Part shown: piece after piece, positions 51,901 through 62,100 of the stretch | Layout of the letters: every line of letters begins with the position of its first letter | Position numbering within the stretch: the stretch's first letter is position 1 | DNA from: Karalla daura | Lineage: Eukaryota; Chordata; Actinopteri; Chaetodontiformes; Leiognathidae | NCBI GenBank assembly: GCA_029224185.1 | Contig: CM055189.1 | Span: 22,868,055 to 22,932,054 of the forward strand | Direction of reading: 5' to 3' | DNA length: 64,000 nt | The notes under the pieces: model-generated | Databases searched by the model: none | What the model was told of the DNA's origin: nothing | What the model saw: only the letters and a program-made list of their open reading frames with translations | Program-made: the position numbers and the translations under genes

Positions 51901-54897
51901 TGAAAAAGTGATCCCGAGGCCGGCTGTGGCCCCGGAGCTGAGATATTAACCCTCGCCGAAAGTGAAAAAAACGACCACCCCGGACCTGTCGTTTCGGCCG
52001 GGATCCCGACCCCGAGCGAGCGAGCCCAAACCCACGATTTGGGGTGTGAGCCGCCTCCGGGGTGGCCCACGCTCACTGGAAAAAGCAATCCCGAGGCCGG
52101 CTGTGGCCCCGGAGCTGAGATTTTTACCCTCGCCGAAAGTGAAAAAAACGACCACCCCGGACCTGTCGTTTTGGCCGAGATCCCGACCCCGAGCAAGCGA
52201 GCCCAAACCAACCATTTGGGGTGTGAGCCGCCTCCGGGGTGGCCCACGCTCACTGGAAAAAGCAATCCCGAGGCCGGCTGTGGCCCCGGAGCTGAGATAT
52301 TAACCCTCGCCGAAAGTGAAAAAAACGACCACCCCGGACCTGTCGTTTTGGCCGAGATCCCGACCCCGAGCGAGCGAGCCCAAACCCACCATTTGGGGTG
52401 TGAGCCGCCTCCGGGGTGGCCCACGCTCACTGGAAAAAGCAATCCCGAGGCCGGCTGTGGCCCCGGAGCTGAGATATTAACCCTCGCCGAAAGTGAAAAA
52501 AACGACCACCCCGGACCTGTCGTTTTGGCCGAGATCCCGACCCCGAGCGAGCGAGCCCAAACCCACCATTTGGGGTGTGAGCCGCCTCCGGGGTGGCCCA
52601 CGCTCACTGGAAAAAGCAATCCCGAGGCCGGCTGTGGCCCCGGAGCTGAGATATTAACCCTCGCCGAAAGTGAAAAAAACGACCACCCCGGACCTGTCGT
52701 TTTGGCCGAGATCCCGACCCCAAGCGAGCGAGCCCAAACCCACGATGTGGGGTGTGAGCCACCTCTGGGGTGGCCCACGCTCACTGGAAAAAGCAATCCC
52801 GAGGCCGGCTGTGGCCCCGGAGCTGAGATATTAACCCTCGCCGAAAGTGAAAAAAACGACCACCCCGGACCTGTCGTTTTGGCCGAGATCCCGACCCCGA
52901 GCGAGCGAGCCCAAACCCACCATTTGGGGTGTGAGCCGCCTCCAGGGTGGCCCACGCTCACTGGAAAAAGCAATCCCGAGGCCGGCTGTGGCCCCGGAGC
53001 TGAGATATTAACCCTCGCCGAAAGTGAAAAAAACGACCACCCCGGACCTGTCGTTTTGGCCGAGATCCCGACCCCGAGCGAGCGAGCCCAAACCCACCAT
53101 TTGGGGTGTGAGCCGCCTCCGGGGTGGCCCACGCTCACTGGAAAAAGCAATCCCGAGGCCGGCTGTGGCCCCGGAGCTGAGATATTAACCCTCGCCGAAA
53201 GTGAAAAAAACGACCACCCCGGACCTGTCGTTTTGGCCGAGATCCCGACCCCGAGCGAGCGAGCCCAAACCCACCATTTGGGGTGTGAGCCGCCTCCGGG
53301 GTGGCCCACGCTCACTGGAAAAAGCAATCCCGAGGCCGGCTGTGGCCCCGGAGCTGAGATATTAACCCTCGCCGAAAGTGAAAAAAACGACCACCCCGGA
53401 CCTGTCGTTTTGGCCGAGATCCCGACCCCGAGCGAGCGAGCCCAAACCCACCATTTGGGGTGTGAGCCGCCTCCGGGGTGGCCCACGCTCACTGGAAAAA
53501 GCAATCCCGAGGCCGGCTGTGGCCCCGGAGCTGAAATATTAACCCTCGCCGAAAGTGAAAAAAACGACCACCCCGGACCTGTCGTTTTGGCCGAGATCCC
53601 GACCCCAAGCGAGCGAGCCCAAACCCACGATGTGGGGTGTGAGCCACCTCTGGGGTGGCCCACGCTCACTGGAAAAAGCAATCCCGAGGCCGGCTGTGGC
53701 CCCGGAGCTGAGATATTAACCCTCGCCGAAAGTGAAAAAAACGACCACCCCGGACCTGTCGTTTTGGCCAAGATCCCGACCCCGAGCGAGCGAGCCCAAA
53801 CCCACCATTTGGGGTGTGAGCCGCCTCCGGGGTGGCCCACGCTCACTGGAAAAAGCAATCCCGAGGCCGGCTGTGGCCCCGGAGCTGAGATATTAACCCT
53901 CGCCGAAAGTGAAAAAAACGACCACCCCGGACCTGTCGTTTCGGCCGAGATCCCGACCCCAAGCGAGCGAGCCCAAACCCACGATGTGGGGTGTGAGCCA
54001 CCTCTGGGGTGGCCCACGCTCACTGGAAAAAGCAATCCCGAGGCCGGCTGTGGCCCCGGAGCTGAGATATTAACCCTCGCCGAAAGTGAAAAAAACGACC
54101 ACCCCGGACCTGTCGTTTTGGCCAAGATCCCGACCCCGAGCGAGCGAGCCCAAACCCACCATTTGGGGTGTGAGCCGCCTCCGGGGTGGCCCACGCTCAC
54201 TGGAAAAAGCAATCCCGAGGCCGGCTGTGGCCCCGGAGCTGAGATATTAACCCTCGCCGAAAGTGAAAAAAACGACCACCCCGGACCTGTCGTTTTGGCC
54301 GAGATCCCGACCCCGAGCGAGCGAGCCCAAACCCACCATTTGGGGTGTGAGCCGCCTCCGGGGTGGCCCACGCTCACTGGAAAAAGCAATCCCGAGGCCG
54401 GCTGTGGCCCCGGAGCTGAGATATTAACCCTCGCCGAAAGTGAAAAAAACGACCACCCCGGACCTGTCGTTTTGGCCGAGATCCCGACCCCGAGCGAGCG
54501 AGCCCAAACCCACCATTTGGGGTGTGAGCCGCCTCCGGGGTGGCCCACGCTCACTGGAAAAAGCAATCCCGAGGCCGGCTGTGGCCCCGGAGCTGAAATA
54601 TTAACCCTCGCCGAAAGTGAAAAAAACGACCACCCCGGACCTGTCGTTTTGGCCAAGATCCCGACCCCGAGCGAGCGAGCCCAAACCCACCATTTGGGGT
54701 GTGAGCCGCCTCCGGGGTGGCCCACGCTCACTGGAAAAAGCAATCCCGAGGCCGGCTGTGGCCCCGGAGCTGAGATATTAACCCTCGCCGAAAGTGAAAA
54801 AAACGACCACCCCGGACCTGTCGTTTTGGCCGAGATCCCGACCCCGAGCGAGCGAGCCCAAACCCACCATTTGGGGTGTGAGCCGCCTCCGGGGTGT

Positions 54898-57800
54898 CCC
54901 ACGCTCACTGGAAAAAGCAATCCCGAGGCCGGCTGTGGCCCCGGAGCTGAGATATTAACCCTCGCCGAAAGTGAAAAAAACGACCACCCCGGACCTGTCG
55001 TTTTGGCCGAGATCCCGACCCCGAGCGAGCGAGCCCAAACCCACCATTTGGGGTGTGAGCCGCCTCCGGGGTGGCCCACGCTCACTGGAAAAAGCAATCC
55101 CGAGGCCGGCTGTGGCCCCGGAGCTGAAATATTAACCCTCGCCGAAAGTGAAAAAAACGACCATCCCGGACCTGTCGTTTTGGCCGAGATCCCGACCCCA
55201 AGCGAGCGAGCCCAAACCCACGATGTGGGGTGTGAGCCACCTCTGGGGTGGCCCACGCTCACTGGAAAAAGCAATCCCGAGGCCGGCTGTGGCCCCGGAG
55301 CTGAGATATTAACCCTCGCCGAAAGTGAAAAAAACGACCACCCCGGACCTGTCGTTTCGGCCGGGATCCCGACCCCGCGCGAGCGAGCCCAAACCCACGA
55401 TTTGGGGTGTGAGCGGCCTCCGGGGTGGCCCACGCTCACTGGAAAAAGTGATCCCGAGGCCGGCTGTGGCCCCGGAGCTGAGATATTAACCCTCGCCGAA
55501 AGTGAAAAAAACGACCACCCCGGACCTGTCGTTTCGGCCGGGATCCCGACCCCGAGCGAGCGAGCCCAAACCCACCATTTGGGGTGTGAGCCGCCTCCGG
55601 GGTGGCCCACGCTCACTGGAAAAAGCAATCCCGAGGCCGGCTGTGGCCCCGGAGCTGAGATATTAACCCTCGCCGAAAGTGAAAAAAACGACCACCCCGG
55701 ACCTGTCGTTTCGGCCGGGATCCCGACCCCGAGCGAGCGAGCCCAAACCCACGATTTGGGGTGTGAGCCGCCTCCGGGGTGGCCCACGCTCACTGGAAAA
55801 AGCGATCCCGAGGCCGGCTGTGGCCCCGGAGCTGAGATATTAACCCTCGCCGAAAGTGAAAAAAACGACCACCCCGGACCTGTCGTTTTGGCCGAGATCC
55901 CGACCCCGAGCGAGCGAGCCCAAACCCACCATTTGGGGTGTGAGCCGCCTCCGGGGTGGCCCACTCTCACTGGAAAATGCAATCCCGAGGCCGGCTGTGG
56001 CCCTGGAGCTGAGATATTAACCCTCGCCGAAAGTGAAAAAAACGACCACCCCGGACCTGTCGTTTTGGCCGAGATCCCGACCCCGAGCGAGCGAGCCCAA
56101 ACCCACCATTTGGGGTGTGAGCCGCCTCCGGGGTGGCCCACGCTCACTGAAAAATGCAATCCCGAGGCCGGCTGTGGCCCCGGAGCTGAGATATTAACCC
56201 TCGCCGAAAGTGAAAAAAACGACCACCCCGGACCTGTCGTTTCGGCCGGGATCCCGACCCCGAGCGAGCGAGCCCAAACCCACCATTTGGGGTGTGAGCC
56301 GCCTCCGGGGTGGCCCACTCTCACTGGAAAATGCAATCCCGAGGCCGGCTGTGGCCCTGGAGCTGAGATATTAACCCTCGCCGAAAGTGAAAAAAACGAC
56401 CACCCCGGACCTGTCGTTTTGGCCGAGATCCCGACCCCGAGCGAGCGAGCCCAAACCCACCATTTGGGGTGTGAGCCGCCTCCGGGGTGGCCCACTCTCA
56501 CTGGAAAATGCAATCCCGAGGCCGGCTGTGGCCCCGGAGCTGAGATATTAACCCTCGCCGAAAGTGAAAAAAACGACCACCCCGGACCTGTCGTTTCGGC
56601 CGGGATCCCGACCCCGAGCGAGCGAGCCCAAACCCACCATTTGGGGTGTGAGCCGCCTCCGGGGTGGCCCACGCTCACTGGAAAAAGCAATCCCGAGGCC
56701 GGCTGTGGCCCCGGAGCTGAGATATTAACCCTCGCCGAAAGTGAAAAAAACGACCACCCCGGACCTGTCGTTTTGGCCGAGATCCCGACCCCGAGCGAGC
56801 GAGCCCAAACCCACCATTTGGGGTGTGAGCCGCCTCCGGGGTGGCCCACGCTCACTGGAAAAAGCAATCCCGAGGCCGGCTGTGGCCCCGGAGCTGAGAT
56901 ATTAACCCTCGCCGAAAGTGAAAAAAACGACCACCCCGGACCTGTCGTTTTGGCCGAGATCCCGACCCCGAGCGAGCGAGCCCAAACCCACCATTTGGGG
57001 TGTGAGCCGCCTCCGGGGTGGCCCACGCTCACTGGAAAAAGCAATCCCGAGGCCGGCTGTGGCCCCGGAGCTGAAATATTAACCCTCGCCGAAAGTGAAA
57101 AAAACGACCATCCCGGACCTGTCGTTTTGGCCGAGATCCCGACCCCAAGCGAGCGAGCCCAAACCCACGATGTGGGGTGTGAGCCACCTCTGGGGTGGCC
57201 CACGCTCACTGGAAAAAGCAATCCCGAGGCCGGCTGTGGCCCCGGAGCTGAGATATTAACCCTCGCCGAAAGTGAAAAAAACGACCACCCCGGACCTGTC
57301 GTTTCGGCCGGGATCCCGACCCCGCGCGAGCGAGCCCAAACCCACGATTTGGGGTGTGAGCGGCCTCCGGGGTGGCCCACGCTCACTGGAAAAAGTGATC
57401 CCGAGGCCGGCTGTGGCCCCGGAGCTGAGATATTAACCCTCGCCGAAAGTGAAAAAAACGACCACCCCGGACCTGTCGTTTCGGCCGGGATCCCGACCCC
57501 GAGCGAGCGAGCCCAAACCCACCATTTGGGGTGTGAGCCGCCTCCGGGGTGGCCCACGCTCACTGGAAAAAGCAATCCCGAGGCCGGCTGTGGCCCCGGA
57601 GCTGAGATATTAACCCTCGCCGAAAGTGAAAAAAACGACCACCCCGGACCTGTCGTTTCGGCCGGGATCCCGACCCCGAGCGAGCGAGCCCAAACCCACG
57701 ATTTGGGGTGTGAGCCGCCTCCGGGGTGGCCCACGCTCACTGGAAAAAGCGATCCCGAGGCCGGCTGTGGCCCCGGAGCTGAGATATTAACCCTCGCCGA

Positions 57801-58743
57801 AAGTGAAAAAAACGACCACCCCGGACCTGTCGTTTTGGCCGAGATCCCGACCCCGAGCGAGCGAGCCCAAACCCACCATTTGGGGTGTGAGCCGCCTCCG
57901 GGGTGGCCCACTCTCACTGGAAAATGCAATCCCGAGGCCGGCTGTGGCCCTGGAGCTGAGATATTAACCCTCGCCGAAAGTGAAAAAAACGACCACCCCG
58001 GACCTGTCGTTTTGGCCGAGATCCCGACCCCGAGCGAGCGAGCCCAAACCCACCATTTGGGGTGTGAGCCGCCTCCGGGGTGGCCCACGCTCACTGAAAA
58101 ATGCAATCCCGAGGCCGGCTGTGGCCCCGGAGCTGAGATATTAACCCTCGCCGAAAGTGAAAAAAACGACCACCCCGGACCTGTCGTTTCGGCCGGGATC
58201 CCGACCCCGAGCGAGCGAGCCCAAACCCACCATTTGGGGTGTGAGCCGCCTCCGGGGTGGCCCACTCTCACTGGAAAATGCAATCCCGAGGCCGGCTGTG
58301 GCCCTGGAGCTGAGATATTAACCCTCGCCGAAAGTGAAAAAAACGACCACCCCGGACCTGTCGTTTTGGCCGAGATCCCGACCCCGAGCGAGCGAGCCCA
58401 AACCCACCATTTGGGGTGTGAGCCGCCTCCGGGGTGGCCCACTCTCACTGGAAAATGCAATCCCGAGGCCGGCTGTGGCCCCGGAGCTGAGATATTAACC
58501 CTCGCCGAAAGTGAAAAAAACGACCACCCCGGACCTGTCGTTTCGGCCGGGATCCCGACCCCGAGCGAGCGAGCCCAAACCCACCATTTGGGGTGTGAGC
58601 CGCCTCCGGGGTGGCCCACGCTCACTGGAAAAAGCAATCCCGAGGCCGGCTGTGGCCCCGGAGCTGAGATATTAACCCTCGCCGAAAGTGAAAAAAACGA
58701 CCACCCCGGACCTGTCGTTTTGGCCGAGATCCCGACCCCGAGC
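54898..58743 (+). repeat. 11-monomer (1,947 bp) tandem duplication
   Basis: Bases 54,898-56,796 match 56,845-58,743 at an offset of 1,947 bp. Markers in register are ccatcccgg (55,164 and 57,111), gagcggcct (55,415 and 57,362), agcgatccc (55,804 and 57,751), and a run of monomers with cccactctc and ggaaaatgc. One monomer per copy has cactgaaaaatgc (near 56,148 and 58,095). The edges are t54897 against g56844 and g56797 against a58744. Confidence 0.85.
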
Positions 58744-59145
58744 AAGCGAGCCCAAACCAACCATTTGGGGTGTGAGCCGCCTCCGGGGTGGCCCACGCTC
58801 ACTGGAAAAAGCAATCCCGAGGCCGGCTGTGGCCCCGGAGCTGAGATATTAACCCTCGCCGAAAGTGAAAAAAACGACCACCCCGGACCTGTCGTTTTGG
58901 CCGAGATCCCGACCCCAAGCGAGCGAGCCCAAACCCACGATGTGGGGTGTGAGCCACCTCTGGGGTGGCCCACGCTCACTGGAAAAAGCAATCCCGAGGC
59001 CGGCTGTGGCCCCGGAGCTGAGATATTAACCCTCGCCGAAAGTGAAAAAAACGACCACCCCGGACCTGTCGTTTTGGCCAAGATCCCGACCCCGAGCGAG
59101 CGAGCCCAAACCCACCATTTGGGGTGTGAGCCGCCTCCGGGGTGG

Positions 59146-62100
59146 CCCACGCTCACTGGAAAAAGCAATCCCGAGGCCGGCTGTGGCCCCGGAGCTGAGA
59201 TATTAACCCTCGCCGAAAGTGAAAAAAACGACCACCCCGGACCTGTCGTTTTGGCCGAGATCCCGACCCCGAGCGAGCGAGCCCAAACCCACCATTTGGG
59301 GTGTGAGCCGCCTCCGGGGTGGCCCACGCTCACTGGAAAAAGCAATCCCGAGGCCGGCTGTGGCCCCGGAGCTGAAATATTAACCCTCGCCGAAAGTGAA
59401 AAAAACGACCATCCCGGACCTGTCGTTTTGGCCGAGATCCCGACCCCAAGCGAGCGAGCCCAAACCCACGATGTGGGGTGTGAGCCACCTCTGGGGTGGC
59501 CCACGCTCACTGGAAAAAGCAATCCCGAGGCCGGCTGTGGCCCCGGAGCTGAGATATTAACCCTCGCCGAAAGTGAAAAAAACGACCACCCCGGACCTGT
59601 CGTTTCGGCCGGGATCCCGACCCCGCGCGAGCGAGCCCAAACCCACGATTTGGGGTGTGAGCGGCCTCCGGGGTGGCCCACGCTCACTGGAAAAAGTGAT
59701 CCCGAGGCCGGCTGTGGCCCCGGAGCTGAGATATTAACCCTCGCCGAAAGTGAAAAAAACGACCACCCCGGACCTGTCGTTTCGGCCGGGATCCCGACCC
59801 CGAGCGAGCGAGCCCAAACCCACGATTTGGGGTGTGAGCCGCCTCCGGGGTGGCCCACGCTCACTGGAAAAAGCAATCCCGAGGCCGGCTGTGGCCCCGG
59901 AGCTGAGATTTTTACCCTCGCCGAAAGTGAAAAAAACGACCACCCCGGACCTGTCGTTTTGGCCGAGATCCCGACCCCGAGCAAGCGAGCCCAAACCAAC
60001 CATTTGGGGTGTGAGCCGCCTCCGGGGTGGCCCACGCTCACTGGAAAAAGCAATCCCGAGGCCGGCTGTGGCCCCGGAGCTGAGATATTAACCCTCGCCG
60101 AAAGTGAAAAAAACGACCACCCCGGACCTGTCGTTTTGGCCGAGATCCCGACCCCAAGCGAGCGAGCCCAAACCCACGATGTGGGGTGTGAGCCACCTCT
60201 GGGGTGGCCCACGCTCACTGGAAAAAGCAATCCCGAGGCCGGCTGTGGCCCCGGAGCTGAGATATTAACCCTCGCCGAAAGTGAAAAAAACGACCACCCC
60301 GGACCTGTCGTTTTGGCCAAGATCCCGACCCCGAGCGAGCGAGCCCAAACCCACCATTTGGGGTGTGAGCCGCCTCCGGGGTGGCCCACGCTCACTGGAA
60401 AAAGCAATCCCGAGGCCGGCTGTGGCCCCGGAGCTGAGATATTAACCCTCGCCGAAAGTGAAAAAAACGACCACCCCGGACCTGTCGTTTTGGCCGAGAT
60501 CCCGACCCCGAGCGAGCGAGCCCAAACCCACCATTTGGGGTGTGAGCCGCCTCCGGGGTGGCCCACGCTCACTGGAAAAAGCAATCCCGAGGCCGGCTGT
60601 GGCCCCGGAGCTGAGATATTAACCCTCGCCGAAAGTGAAAAAAACGACCACCCCGGACCTGTCGTTTTGGCCGAGATCCCGACCCCGAGCGAGCGAGCCC
60701 AAACCCACCATTTGGGGTGTGAGCCGCCTCCGGGGTGGCCCACGCTCACTGGAAAAAGCAATCCCGAGGCCGGCTGTGGCCCCGGAGCTGAGATATTAAC
60801 CCTCGCCGAAAGTGAAAAAAACGACCACCCCGGACCTGTCGTTTTGGCCGAGATCCCGACCCCGAGCGAGCGAGCCCAAACCCACCATTTGGGGTGTGAG
60901 CCGCCTCCGGGGTGGCCCACGCTCACTGGAAAAAGCAATCCCGAGGCCGGCTGTGGCCCCGGAGCTGAAATATTAACCCTCGCCGAAAGTGAAAAAAACG
61001 ACCACCCCGGACCTGTCGTTTTGGCCAAGATCCCGACCCCGAGCGAGCGAGCCCAAACCCACCATTTGGGGTGTGAGCCGCCTCCGGGGTGGCCCACGCT
61101 CACTGGAAAAAGCAATCCCGAGGCCGGCTGTGGCCCCGGAGCTGAGATATTAACCCTCGCCGAAAGTGAAAAAAACGACCACCCCGGACCTGTCGTTTTG
61201 GCCGAGATCCCGACCCCGAGCGAGCGAGCCCAAACCCACAATTTGGGGTGTGAGCCGCCTCCGGGGTGTCCCACGCTCACTGGAAAAAGCAATCCCGAGG
61301 CCGGCTGTGGCCCCGGAGCTGAGATATTAACCCTCGCCGAAAGTGAAAAAAACAACCACCCCGGACCTGTCGTTTTGGCCGAGATCCCAACCCCGAGCGA
61401 GCGAGCCCAAACCCACCATTTGGGGTGTGAGCCGCCTCCGGGGTGGCCCACGCTCACTGGAAAAAGCAATCCCGAGGCCGGCTGTGGCCCCGGAGCTGAA
61501 ATATTAACCCTCGCCGAAAGTGAAAAAAACGACCATCCCGGACCTGTCGTTTTGGCCGAGATCCCGACCCCAAGCGAGCGAGCCCAAACCCACGATGTGG
61601 GGTGTGAGCCACCTCTGGGGTGGCCCACGCTCACTGGAAAAAGCAATCCCGAGGCCGGCTGTGGCCCCGGAGCTGAGATATTAACCCTCGCCGAAAGTGA
61701 AAAAAACGACCACCCCGGACCTGTCGTTTTGGCCGAGATCCCGACCCCGAGCGAGCGAGCCCAAACCCACCATTTGGGGTGTGAGCCGCCTCCGGGGTGG
61801 CCCACGCTCACTGGAAAAAGCAATCCCGAGGCCGGCTGTGGCCCCGGAGCTGAGATATTAACCCTCGCCGAAAGTGAAAAAAACGACCACCCCGGACCTG
61901 TCGTTTTGGCCGAGATCCCGACCCCGAGCGAGCGAGCCCAAACCCACCATTTGGGGTGTGAGCCGCCTCCGGGGTGGCCCACGCTCACTGGAAAAAGCAA
62001 TCCCGAGGCCGGCTGTGGCCCCGGAGCTGAAATATTAACCCTCGCCGAAAGTGAAAAAAACGACCACCCCGGACCTGTCGTTTTGGCCAAGATCCCGACC

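Larger units (their letters stand above)
43741..54596 (+). repeat. 30-monomer (5,310 bp) segmental duplication
   Basis: Bases 43,741-49,286 correspond to 49,051-54,596 at an offset of exactly 30 units, about 5.5 kb per copy. I found no differences in the rows I compared, including the private tttcggccgag monomer and the TTGA markers. The boundaries are set by a43740 against g49050 on the left and g49287 against a54597 on the right. This is the largest duplicated unit I can see and one of the most recent. Confidence 0.8.
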
